Source: Microbacteriaceae bacterium (GTDB lineage Bacteria > Actinomycetota > Actinomycetes > Actinomycetales > Microbacteriaceae). From it: 7,891 bases of DNA. The notes beneath the pieces are model-generated. The model did not search any database and had not been told where the DNA came from. It saw only the letters and a list, made by a program, of their open reading frames with translations. Below, piece after piece: positions 1-6,383 of this stretch. The position numbers and the translations under genes are program-made. The stretch spans positions 1 through 7,891 of the forward strand of contig JAUZFY010000189.1 in the NCBI GenBank assembly GCA_030840185.1. The letters run 5' to 3'. The number at the start of each line of letters is the position of its first letter. Within the stretch, counting starts at the first letter, position 1.

Positions 1-114
1 GGTGTCGTGTCTGTGTCGTGCCGTCGAGGGGTCAACTTCGGCTCCTGGGCGCGCCTGGGAGGAGCGCTTCCTGCCCCCTCAATGCGGGGGATGGCGCCCG
101 AAACCGGGTCACCG

Positions 115-162
115 ACGAGACGGGGGCTCAGGCGCCAGGCACGAGACGGGGGCCTGGGCGCC
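115..162. repeat. 22-base direct repeat, two copies
   Basis: Copy 1 spans 115-136 and copy 2 spans 141-162, a period of 26 bases. They match at 19 of 22 positions: both begin ACGAGACGGGGGC and end GGCGCC, and the three differences are at 128-130 versus 154-156. The repeat lies just upstream of the guaB3 -10 box. It may be a binding site for a dimeric regulator, a decayed repeat, or simple low-complexity GC-rich sequence. The identity is seen directly; any function is unknown. Confidence 0.55.
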
Positions 163-163
163 T
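130..163. other. Imperfect hairpin upstream of guaB3
   Basis: The arm 130-140 (AGGCGCCAGGC) pairs with 152-163 (GCCTGGGCGCCT) to give 11 base pairs with one bulged G at 156 and an 11-base loop. No T-run follows, so it is not a classic intrinsic terminator. It could still end transcription of a gene left of the window, since many actinobacterial terminators lack a T-tract, or it could be an operator. It overlaps the direct repeat at 115-162, so the two observations are not independent. Confidence 0.35.
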
Positions 164-183
164 CCGGAGTCAGACCTCCCCGG

Positions 184-189
184 TAGGCT
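184..189 (+). promoter_or_regulatory. -10 box of guaB3 promoter (leaderless)
   Basis: TAGGCT fits the actinobacterial TANNNT -10 consensus and is preceded by CCCGG. Six bases (190-195) separate it from the GTG at 196, so a normal -10 to start-site distance puts the first transcribed base at or within a base of the start codon. No Shine-Dalgarno-like purine run precedes the GTG, which agrees with leaderless translation. I cannot see a convincing -35 hexamer. The same CCCGGTAGRCT string recurs at 3139-3149 before the next transcription unit. Confidence 0.6.
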
Positions 190-195
190 AACTAC

Positions 196-1314
196 GTGAG
201 TGACGTAGAAATCGGCCGCGCCAAGCGCGCTCGCCGGGTGTATGCCTTTGACGACATCGCCATAGTGCCGAGTCGGCGCACTCGCGACCCGCAGGATGTT
301 TCGGTCAACTGGGGCATCGACGCCTACCAGTTCTCCATTCCGTTCCTCGCTGCGCCAATGGACTCGGTGGTGTCTCCCGCTACCGCGATCCTCATGGGGC
401 AGCTCGGCGGCCTCGGCGTGCTCGACCTCGAGGGGCTCTGGACGCGGTACGACGACCCGGCGCCGCTGCTCGAGGAGATTCGCTCGCTACCGGCGTTTCA
501 AGCGACCGCTCGCATGCAGGCGATCTACGCCGAGCCGATCAAGCCGGAACTCGTGATCTCGCGGCTGGCAGAGATCCGCGCCGCTGGCGTGACCGTCGCC
601 GCGGCTCTCTCCCCGCAGCGAACCCAGGAGCTCCACAAGACAGTAGTCGAGGCCGGCGTCGACCTCTTCGTGATCCGCGGCACGACGGTGAGCGCGGAAC
701 ACGTGTCGAAGAATCAGGAACCGCTTAACCTGAAGAAATTCATTTACGAGCTCGACGTCCCTGTGATCGTCGGCGGCGCGGCCGGGTACACCCCGGCCCT
801 TCACCTCATGCGAACCGGTGCGGCCGGAGTGCTCGTCGGCTTCGGTGGCGGTGCCGCCTCAACGACGAGGGCGAGCCTCGGCATCCACGCTCCCATGGCG
901 ACGGCAGTTGCGGATGTTGCGGGGGCGCGCCGCGACTACATGGATGAGTCCGGCGGCCGCTACGTGCACGTAATCGCCGACGGGGGGCTCGGCACCTCCG
1001 GGGACATCGCCAAGGCCTTCTCGGTCGGCGCGGATGCCGTGATGCTCGGCTCGACTCTCGCGCGCGCGACGGAGGCACCCGGCGGCGGCTGGCACTGGGG
1101 CACCGAGGCGCACCACGGCGAGTTTCCCCGCGGCAACCGGGTGCACGTCGGCCAGGTCGCCCCGCTCAAAGAGATCCTGTACGGGCCTTCCGCTGTCGCG
1201 GACGGAACCGTCAACCTCGTCGGCGCCCTTCGCCGATCGATGGCCACGACCGGGTACTCCGACCTCAAAGAATTTCAACGGGTCGAGGTAGTGGTGGCGC
1301 CGTACCACAAGTAA
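196..1314 (+). CDS. guaB3: GuaB3 family IMP dehydrogenase-related protein
   Basis: This is a 372-residue (beta/alpha)8-barrel protein of the IMP dehydrogenase/GMP reductase family, of the GuaB3 type that sits beside GuaB2 in actinobacteria. The N-terminal YAFDDIAIVPS (16-26) and APMDSVVSPA (53-62) match the IMPDH barrel, and ADGGLGTSGD (261-270) with VMLGS (282-286) match its phosphate-binding region. ALRRSMATTGYSDLKEF near the end matches the usual IMPDH C-terminal segment. Canonical GuaB is about 500 residues, and the CBS pair is absent here. The loop that normally carries the catalytic Cys reads GGGAASTTRASLG (217-229), and the whole protein has no cysteine, so ordinary IMP oxidation through a thioimidate is not expected. 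In mycobacteria, GuaB2 is the active IMPDH and GuaB3 has no established activity. The GTG at 196 was chosen because it directly follows the -10 box; no ribosome-binding site is visible. glpD follows after 24 bases. Family assignment is firm; function is open. Confidence 0.93.
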   Translation: MSDVEIGRAKRARRVYAFDDIAIVPSRRTRDPQDVSVNWGIDAYQFSIPFLAAPMDSVVSPATAILMGQLGGLGVLDLEGLWTRYDDPAPLLEEIRSLPAFQATARMQAIYAEPIKPELVISRLAEIRAAGVTVAAALSPQRTQELHKTVVEAGVDLFVIRGTTVSAEHVSKNQEPLNLKKFIYELDVPVIVGGAAGYTPALHLMRTGAAGVLVGFGGGAASTTRASLGIHAPMATAVADVAGARRDYMDESGGRYVHVIADGGLGTSGDIAKAFSVGADAVMLGSTLARATEAPGGGWHWGTEAHHGEFPRGNRVHVGQVAPLKEILYGPSAVADGTVNLVGALRRSMATTGYSDLKEFQRVEVVVAPYHK

Positions 1315-1328
1315 CGTAGCGAACCAAC

Positions 1329-1333
1329 GGAGG
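1329..1333 (+). promoter_or_regulatory. Shine-Dalgarno site of glpD
   Basis: GGAGG lies five bases before the ATG at 1339. It selects that ATG over the in-frame ATG at 1345 and shows that glpD is translated from its own site, probably on the guaB3 mRNA, since the 24-base gap leaves little room for a promoter. Confidence 0.75.
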
Positions 1334-1338
1334 CAGAG

Positions 1339-3069
1339 ATGGCAATGCTAAAGACGGTAACCCGCTCATCGAAACTGGGACCGGAGGAGCGCGCTGCTGC
1401 GATAACCGCGCTCAAAGAGAAAGAACTTGACATCCTCGTCGTGGGGGGAGGGATTGTCGGCACCGGCAGCGCCCTCGACGCCGTAACCCGCGGGCTCAGC
1501 ACCGGAATGGTGGAGGCCCGAGACTGGGCGAGCGGAACATCGAGCCGCTCGTCGAAGCTCGTTCACGGCGGCATTCGGTATCTCGAACAGCTCGACTTCC
1601 GGCTCGTGCGCGAGGCGCTCAAGGAGCGCGGCCTCCTGCTGCAGCGCATCGCTCCGCACCTTGTGAAGCCCGTGCGCTTCCTCTACCCGCTCAACAAGCG
1701 GTTCTTCGAGCGCCTCTACATCGGCGCCGGAATGCTGCTCTATGACGTACTGAGCTACACCGGCGGACGCCCACCCGGGGTTCCGCACCACCGGCACCTC
1801 ACCAAGTCGCAAGTGATGCGCCTAGCCCCGAGCCTCGCGAATGACGCAATGATCGGCGGAATCACCTACTACGACGCCCAGGTAGACGACGCCCGTTACG
1901 TCGCCTCGCTCGCGCGCACCGCGTCGTTCTATGGCGCGCACGTCGCGAGCCGGGTGCGGGTCGAGGGTTTCCTTAAGGTCGGTGAGCGAGTGGTCGGGGT
2001 GACCGCGCACGACCTCGAGACCGGGGAGCGGTTCGAGATCCACGCCAAGCAGGTCGTCAATGCGACCGGCGTGTGGACCGATGACACCCAGTCGATGGTG
2101 GGCGAACGCGGCCAGTTCAAGGTGCGGGCGTCGAAGGGCGTACACCTCGTCGTGCCGCGCGACCGCTTCCAGTCCTCGGTCGGGCTCATCCTGCGCACCG
2201 AGAAGAGTGTGCTCTTCGTCATCCCGTGGGGACGCCACTGGCTTGTCGGCACGACCGACACCGACTGGCATCTCGACAAGGCGCATCCCGCCGCGACCGC
2301 GGCCGACATCGACTACATCCTGGAGCATGTGAACAAGGTGCTCGCCGTCCCGCTCACCCGCGAGGACGTCGAGGGCGTGTACGCCGGCCTTCGGCCGCTG
2401 CTCGCCGGCGAATCGGAACAGACGTCGAAGCTGTCCCGCGAACACCTCGTGGCGCACAGCGTTCCCGGGCTCGTAGTGATTGCCGGTGGCAAGTGGACCA
2501 CCTACCGGATCATGGCGAAGGACGCGATCGACGCGGCTGCCTCGGCTCTGGACGCGAATGTGCCGAAGAGCGCCACGCACGACATTGCGTTGCTCGGCGC
2601 GGAGGGCTATCTGGCCGCGTGGAACAAGCGAGCGAAGATTGCGCGCGCGTTCGGGCTGCACAAGGTGCGGATCGAGCACCTGCTCAATCGTTACGGGGTA
2701 CTCACCGACGAGATCCTGACCCTGCTCCGTGAGGACCCGACGTTGAACACGCCGCTGCCAGGCGCCGACGACTACCTCGAGGCCGAGGTGGTCTATGCCG
2801 CGACGCACGAGGGCGCACTGCACCTCGAGGACGTGCTGGCCCGCCGCACCCGGATCTCGATCGAGGCGTGGGATCGCGGGGTGTCTGCCGCTCCGGTGGC
2901 GGCCAAGCTAATGGGCGACGTGCTCGGCTGGGACTCCGAGCGGGTGGACCGCGAGGTGAGCAACTACCTCAAGCGGGTGCAGGCCGAGCGAGACAGCCAG
3001 CTTCAGCCCGATGACGAGTCGGCAGACCGGGTGCGGCTCGAGGCCCCGGACATCGTCGCGGTCAAATAG
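1339..3069 (+). CDS. glpD: Aerobic glycerol-3-phosphate dehydrogenase
   Basis: GlpD oxidises sn-glycerol 3-phosphate to dihydroxyacetone phosphate with FAD and passes the electrons to the quinone pool; it is a peripheral protein on the inner face of the membrane. The 576-residue product has the FAD-binding Rossmann motif VVGGGIVGTG at 34-43, followed by the expected acidic residue E59. The GlpD signature GTSSRSSKLVHGGIRYL lies at 66-82, the second FAD segment VVNATGVWTDD at 239-249, and GGKWTTYR at 383-390. Residues about 420-555 form the C-terminal alpha-helical DAO_C domain. A charged tail of about 20 residues ends the protein. Length is somewhat above that of E. coli GlpD (about 500), as is usual in Gram-positive bacteria. 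It lies 24 bases after guaB3 and probably shares its transcript; no glpF or glpK is in view. No cysteine is present. The reading frame is intact. Confidence 0.96.
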   Translation: MAMLKTVTRSSKLGPEERAAAITALKEKELDILVVGGGIVGTGSALDAVTRGLSTGMVEARDWASGTSSRSSKLVHGGIRYLEQLDFRLVREALKERGLLLQRIAPHLVKPVRFLYPLNKRFFERLYIGAGMLLYDVLSYTGGRPPGVPHHRHLTKSQVMRLAPSLANDAMIGGITYYDAQVDDARYVASLARTASFYGAHVASRVRVEGFLKVGERVVGVTAHDLETGERFEIHAKQVVNATGVWTDDTQSMVGERGQFKVRASKGVHLVVPRDRFQSSVGLILRTEKSVLFVIPWGRHWLVGTTDTDWHLDKAHPAATAADIDYILEHVNKVLAVPLTREDVEGVYAGLRPLLAGESEQTSKLSREHLVAHSVPGLVVIAGGKWTTYRIMAKDAIDAAASALDANVPKSATHDIALLGAEGYLAAWNKRAKIARAFGLHKVRIEHLLNRYGVLTDEILTLLREDPTLNTPLPGADDYLEAEVVYAATHEGALHLEDVLARRTRISIEAWDRGVSAAPVAAKLMGDVLGWDSERVDREVSNYLKRVQAERDSQLQPDDESADRVRLEAPDIVAVK

Positions 3070-3143
3070 GAGCGGCCGTTGTGTGGTCTCCCCGGCCCCG
3101 CCTTGCAGGCGCCCCGGCCCGCATTCGGCTCGGAGCGGCCCGG

Positions 3144-3149
3144 TAGACT
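3144..3149 (+). promoter_or_regulatory. -10 box of antiporter-guaA operon promoter
   Basis: TAGACT is preceded by CCCGG, giving the same CCCGGTAGRCT core as at 179-189. Transcription would start near 3156, leaving a leader of about 27 bases before the ATG at 3183. That leader contains GAAGGG (3170-3175), a Shine-Dalgarno-like site seven bases from the ATG, so unlike guaB3 this promoter gives a leadered mRNA. No clear -35 is present. Upstream in the 3070-3143 gap, a short hairpin (3099-3103 with 3107-3111, loop TGC) sits in C-rich DNA and may help end the glpD transcript, but it lacks a T-run. Confidence 0.6.
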
Positions 3150-3182
3150 GGGAGATCGCGTAAGTTCTCGAAGGGTTGTGCA

Positions 3183-3713
3183 ATGGTCGACGTTCGACGC
3201 GTCAAGCTTCCCGGTGTTGGCGTTCTTCACACCTTTGTCACCGCGGACGGCGGCAAGGCAGGAGTCATCACCCACCGCTCCGGTTACAGCGACCTGATCA
3301 CGTTCGCCGACGAGGAAGACGGCTCCGACTCGAACAAGGTTTCGCTTCGCCTGAGCGAAGACGAGGCGCACACCCTGGCCGAACTGCTCGGCGGAACCCG
3401 AATCACTGAGGGACTCGACAAGCTCGACCAGATCCCCGGCCTCAGCATCGACTGGTTCACCGTGGACTACGACGACCACATCGCCGGAAAGCAGCTCGGC
3501 GACCTCGCCTCACGCGGGGTGGTCGGACTGACCGTAGTCGCCGTCGTTCGAGGGGACTCGGCCAGCCCGGCCCCGGCAGACGACTTCAAGGTGTTCCCCG
3601 GGGACACGCTCGTCGTCGCCGGCTCCCCCGAAAAGGTGGCCAAGGCGTTCAACTTCTACCGCACGGGTGAACTGAGCCACAGCGTGCCGGCCGGCTCTCC
3701 GCCGCAGGGGTAG
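3183..3713 (+). CDS. Cation:proton antiporter regulatory subunit (TrkA-C)
   Basis: This 176-residue soluble protein resembles KhtT (YhaT) of Bacillus, the regulatory partner of a K+/H+ antiporter. Residues 1 to about 85 form an N-terminal KhtT-like domain beginning MVDVRRVKLPGVGVLHTF. Residues about 89-162 form an RCK_C (TrkA-C) domain: IDWFTV at 89-94, a GKQLGDL segment, the VVGLTVVAVVRG strand pair, FPGDTLVVAGSPEKV and a closing helix. The last 14 residues look disordered. In Bacillus, the KhtT RCK_C domain binds cyclic di-AMP and controls KhtU. The same ligand is plausible here because most actinobacteria make it, but ligand residues cannot be assigned by eye. The ATG at 3183 has GAAGGG seven bases upstream. 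The transporter starts three bases after the stop, and its ribosome-binding site lies inside this gene's end, which suggests coupled synthesis of the two subunits. Confidence 0.88.
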   Translation: MVDVRRVKLPGVGVLHTFVTADGGKAGVITHRSGYSDLITFADEEDGSDSNKVSLRLSEDEAHTLAELLGGTRITEGLDKLDQIPGLSIDWFTVDYDDHIAGKQLGDLASRGVVGLTVVAVVRGDSASPAPADDFKVFPGDTLVVAGSPEKVAKAFNFYRTGELSHSVPAGSPPQG

Positions 3714-3716
3714 CGG

Positions 3717-5117
3717 ATGCACCTGGGTGATGAACTCCTCGTCCTCGGCGTTCTGTTTCTTATCGCCTACGTTCTCGGACGGCTCGGCAAGCTCATCGGA
3801 CTTCCGGCGATCCCGGTCTACATGCTTGTCGGGCTCCTCGCCAGTCCGCACTTCGCCCTCTTCCCGCTGAGCTTCAAGTCCGCTGACGTTCACCTCGTCG
3901 CGATCTTCGGCCTGATCCTCCTCCTGTTCAGTCTTGGCCTCGAATTCGATCAGGACGAGTTTTACGGCAGTTTTCGAGCGCTACTGCTCTCGGGCGGGAG
4001 CCGAATCGCCATCAACATGGTCGTCGGATTCGTCTTCGGGCTGTGGGTCGGTTGGGGAACGCGGGAGGCCCTGATCATCGCCGGGATGACCGCGACATCG
4101 TCCAGCGCCATCGTGACGAAACTCCTCATCGAGTTCCGTCGCCTGGCGAACCGTGAGACTCCGGCCGTGCTGGGCATCATGGTGCTCGAGGATGTTTTCA
4201 TCGCGATCTACCTCGCGATCGTCTCGGTCGTGCTTGGCGGGCAAACCAGTCCGTGGTCGATCGCGTTGCAGCTGGTCATCGCGTTCATCTTTCTCGTGGC
4301 GATGTTCGCCCTCGCGCGCTGGGGAGGCCGGTTCGTGTCGCGCGTCGTTCGAACCAGGGACGACGAACTGTTCACCATCCTCTTCTTCGGGCTCGCCGTT
4401 GCATTCGGTGGCATCGGGGAGCTGCTCGGCGTGTCCGACGCCATCGGCGCGTTCCTCATCGGGCTGGTGCTCGGCGCGACGCGGTACCGGGGCAGGATTG
4501 AGCAGTTCGCGCTCCCGCTGCGAGACGTCTTCGGCGCGTTCTTCTTCCTTAACTTCGGCCTCGCGCTCGACCCGTCGACCTTCGGCGCGGTGCTCATACC
4601 GGTTGCGGTCGCCGTGGTCCTCACCCTCGTCGTCAACACCCTCGGCGGCCAGTTGATCGCGTGGATCAACAAGCTCACCCCGGCGGAGGGACTCAACGCG
4701 AGCGCGATGCTGCAGAACCGGGGCGAGTTCGCGCTCATCCTCGCGACCCTCGCGACGGGGGCAGGTCTGGATGCGCGGCTCACCCCGTTTGCCGGCCTCT
4801 ACGTGCTCGTGATGTCGATCATCGCCCCGGTCCTCGCGGCCAATTCGGAGAAAGCCGGTGCAGCATTGTTCCGGAGCGGGCGCCGGAAGGTCATGGGGCA
4901 GCGAAGCGCTCAACGCGAAGCCATGGGCCAAGAGGGCATCGCGCTCGTCGAAGCCGCAACGGCGGACCTCGAGGCCGACCCGCACGGCGACACCGAGGTT
5001 GAAGAGCTTCATCCGGAGAGTCGGGGCCGGACTGCGGCCGCGGCGGACCGGCTGATCGAGCAGGCGATGCAACAGTCGGACGAGCAAGGCGAGCGAAAAA
5101 GGGACCCGGAATATTGA
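3717..5117 (+). CDS. CPA2 cation:proton antiporter (KhtU-like)
   Basis: This is a 466-residue polytopic membrane protein of the CPA2 (Kef-type) family that probably exchanges K+ or Na+ for H+. Hydrophobic segments fill residues 1-375, consistent with the family's 12-13 helices. Family motifs are FSLGLEF (71-77), TATSSSAIVTKLL (125-137), the LEDVFIAIYLA region with the ion-site candidates E158 and D159, and QNRGEFALIL around 333-342. KefB/KefC proteins carry a C-terminal TrkA-N domain; here the membrane part ends near residue 375 and is followed by about 90 hydrophilic residues, rich in Glu, Arg, Ala and Gln, with no recognisable nucleotide-binding fold. Regulation is therefore presumably supplied by the separate subunit encoded three bases upstream, as in KhtTU. 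AGGGG (3706-3710) before the ATG overlaps the upstream gene's end. K+ specificity is inferred from the KhtTU arrangement. Confidence 0.93.
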   Translation: MHLGDELLVLGVLFLIAYVLGRLGKLIGLPAIPVYMLVGLLASPHFALFPLSFKSADVHLVAIFGLILLLFSLGLEFDQDEFYGSFRALLLSGGSRIAINMVVGFVFGLWVGWGTREALIIAGMTATSSSAIVTKLLIEFRRLANRETPAVLGIMVLEDVFIAIYLAIVSVVLGGQTSPWSIALQLVIAFIFLVAMFALARWGGRFVSRVVRTRDDELFTILFFGLAVAFGGIGELLGVSDAIGAFLIGLVLGATRYRGRIEQFALPLRDVFGAFFFLNFGLALDPSTFGAVLIPVAVAVVLTLVVNTLGGQLIAWINKLTPAEGLNASAMLQNRGEFALILATLATGAGLDARLTPFAGLYVLVMSIIAPVLAANSEKAGAALFRSGRRKVMGQRSAQREAMGQEGIALVEAATADLEADPHGDTEVEELHPESRGRTAAAADRLIEQAMQQSDEQGERKRDPEY

Positions 5118-5119
5118 AC

Positions 5120-5926
5120 ATGTGGGCAGTTGCCCGTCGCCCGCGCTGGATTGCCGCGCTCGCCCTGGCCCTCCTGGTCGCGGCGGGATTCGCCGCGCTC
5201 AGCCAGTGGCAACTGGCAAGAAGCGTCTCGACCGGCACGGTCGTCGATCAAGGCACCGAGCAGGTCGTCCCGCTTTCTCGGGTCGCGAAGCCGCAATCAC
5301 CGGTGTCCGAGCGGGCCGCGACGCAGCGGGTCAGCGCGTCCGGCAGATGGGTCTCGAGGGACTACTCGCTCGTGAGCGATCGGCTCAATAACGGGACCGC
5401 CGGGTACTGGGTGGTCGGTCACTTTGCGGCCCGGACCCAGTCCGGCGCAACGGCCGGTCTCGTCGTCGCGGTCGGCTGGTCACCGAATCGTGCCGGTGCC
5501 GCCGCCGCCGCTTCGGACCTCTCCCGCAAGTCCGACACCGGCAGCGTGTCCCTCACCGGTCGGTACCTGCCGCCGGAAGCGGCGGAGGATAGCGACTTCG
5601 AGCATGGCAAGATTTCGACGGTTTCCCCCGCGGCGCTCCTCAACACCTGGACGGTGCGGGACCCTGCCGGAATCTACGGCGGATACCTCGTGTCCGCCGA
5701 GAAGACGGCGGGACTCACGCTGATCGATGCGCCAAAACCGATTAACGGTGTCGAAGTAAATCTGCTCAACGTGTTTTACGCGATCGAGTGGGTCGTCTTC
5801 GCCGGATTCGCGATCTTCCTCTGGTACCGCCTGGTGCGGGACGCCTGGGAGCGCGAGCAAGAAGAGGCTGCGGAAGCGGCGGAAGCCCAGACCGAACTGA
5901 TGGCACAAACAGCGGAAGTACACTAA
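5120..5926 (+). CDS. SURF1 family cytochrome oxidase assembly protein
   Basis: SURF1 proteins assist insertion of heme a into subunit I of aa3-type cytochrome c oxidase in the membrane. This 268-residue product has the family layout: an N-terminal helix (about 10-30, starting MWAVARRPRWIAALAL), a long extracytoplasmic domain, and a C-terminal helix (about 217-238, FYAIEWVVFAGFAIFLWYR) with a charged cytoplasmic tail. The QWQLARS motif just after the first helix, the R-W-x-DY-LVSDRLNNGTAGYWVV block and LLNVFYAIEW before the second helix fit the family. Two starts are possible: ATG at 5120, or TTG at 5114, which overlaps the antiporter's TGA and has AAGGGA at a better spacing (9 bases, against 15 for the ATG). 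I chose ATG because the extra residues add nothing, but TTG is a real alternative. No oxidase genes are visible nearby. The protein has no cysteine. Confidence 0.9.
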   Translation: MWAVARRPRWIAALALALLVAAGFAALSQWQLARSVSTGTVVDQGTEQVVPLSRVAKPQSPVSERAATQRVSASGRWVSRDYSLVSDRLNNGTAGYWVVGHFAARTQSGATAGLVVAVGWSPNRAGAAAAASDLSRKSDTGSVSLTGRYLPPEAAEDSDFEHGKISTVSPAALLNTWTVRDPAGIYGGYLVSAEKTAGLTLIDAPKPINGVEVNLLNVFYAIEWVVFAGFAIFLWYRLVRDAWEREQEEAAEAAEAQTELMAQTAEVH

Positions 5927-5930
5927 ACGA

Positions 5931-6383
5931 ATGGCTCTTCGACCCAAGCTTAAGGACGTTCCAACGATTCGTGGAGCTCTGAAGTTCTACCGGGTATTCG
6001 CCTATGTGACCGGAACACTCCTGCTGCTGCTCGTGCTGGAGATGATCCTTAAGTACACGCCGATTCACCGAGAGATCGAACTCGGCGGCAGCAACGGGTT
6101 CCTGGCCTTGGTTCCCGATGGGGCGGCGCGCGCGGTAAACCTCTCGACGGGCATCCTCATCGCCCACGGATGGCTCTACGTCGTCTACCTATTCGCCGAC
6201 TTCCGCCTGTGGAGCTACATGCGCTGGCCGTTCAGCCGCTTCATTCAGATCGCTCTCGGCGGCGTCGTGCCATTCCTCTCCTTCATCGTCGAGCACTTCA
6301 TCACCATTCGCACCAACCGCGAACTCGCCGAACTGGAGCAATCCGCGTCGGCGACCATCCCCTCGGAGGTTCCACATCACTAA
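5931..6383 (+). CDS. DUF3817 domain membrane protein
   Basis: This is a 150-residue membrane protein of unknown function matching the DUF3817 family. Three hydrophobic helices are visible, at about 20-40, 70-90 and 103-124. Family-like features include the [20 protein letters not shown] opening, the [10 protein letters not shown] stretch in helix 2 (HG at 79-80) and the [13 protein letters not shown] segment in helix 3. A short charged cytoplasmic tail ends in HH. The ATG at 5931 is four bases after the SURF1 stop; the nearest purine-rich site, GGAAG at 5914-5918, is 12 bases away, so translation may depend on coupling with SURF1. Its last codons contain the guaA ribosome-binding site and the probable guaA start, so its translation should influence guaA. 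No biochemical role is assigned. Confidence 0.88.
   Translation: MALRPKLKDVPTIRGALKFYRVFAYVTGTLLLLLVLEMILKYTPIHREIELGGSNGFLALVPDGAARAVNLSTGILIAHGWLYVVYLFADFRLWSYMRWPFSRFIQIALGGVVPFLSFIVEHFITIRTNRELAELEQSASATIPSEVPHH
6365..6369 (+). promoter_or_regulatory. Shine-Dalgarno site that sets guaA start
   Basis: GGAGG (followed by T, giving GGAGGT) is among the best Shine-Dalgarno matches in the window. It lies inside the end of the DUF3817 gene. Six bases downstream, in the guaA frame, is ATC (6376-6378) followed by codons for T-N-S-A-E, a plausible GuaA N-terminus. No ATG, GTG or TTG sits at the expected spacing in that frame, so this site is the main evidence for an ATC start. Confidence 0.65.

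Larger units (their letters stand above)
1..195. other. Upstream GC-rich non-coding region
   Basis: I see no gene I can support here. All three + frames are open almost to position 184, which is expected by chance at this GC content, and the 65-residue frame at 2-199 is rich in Gly, Arg, Pro and Trp with no recognisable motif. It could hold the 3' end of an upstream gene, but nothing identifies one. The octamer GTGTCGTG occurs twice (2-9 and 13-20), and CCTGGGCGC occurs at 44-52 and 153-161. The stretch 115-163 holds a direct repeat and a hairpin, listed separately. The promoter of guaB3 lies at its right end. Confidence 0.5.

Noticed and set aside
2..199. Open frame of 65 codons on the + strand upstream of guaB3
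   Set aside because: Gly/Arg/Pro/Trp-rich with no motif, all three frames are open here from high GC, and it runs through the repeat, the hairpin and the promoter.
1822..2823. Antisense open frame (333 codons) opposite glpD
   Set aside because: Shadow of the well-conserved glpD frame; no motif or ribosome-binding site supports it.
3099..3111. Hairpin after glpD as an intrinsic terminator
   Set aside because: Only a 5-bp stem with a 3-base loop in C-rich DNA and no T-run; too weak to annotate as a terminator on its own.
3981..5087. Antisense open frame (368 codons) opposite the antiporter
   Set aside because: Product is dominated by Arg, Glu and Asp, as expected when hydrophobic codons are read in reverse; no domain is recognisable.
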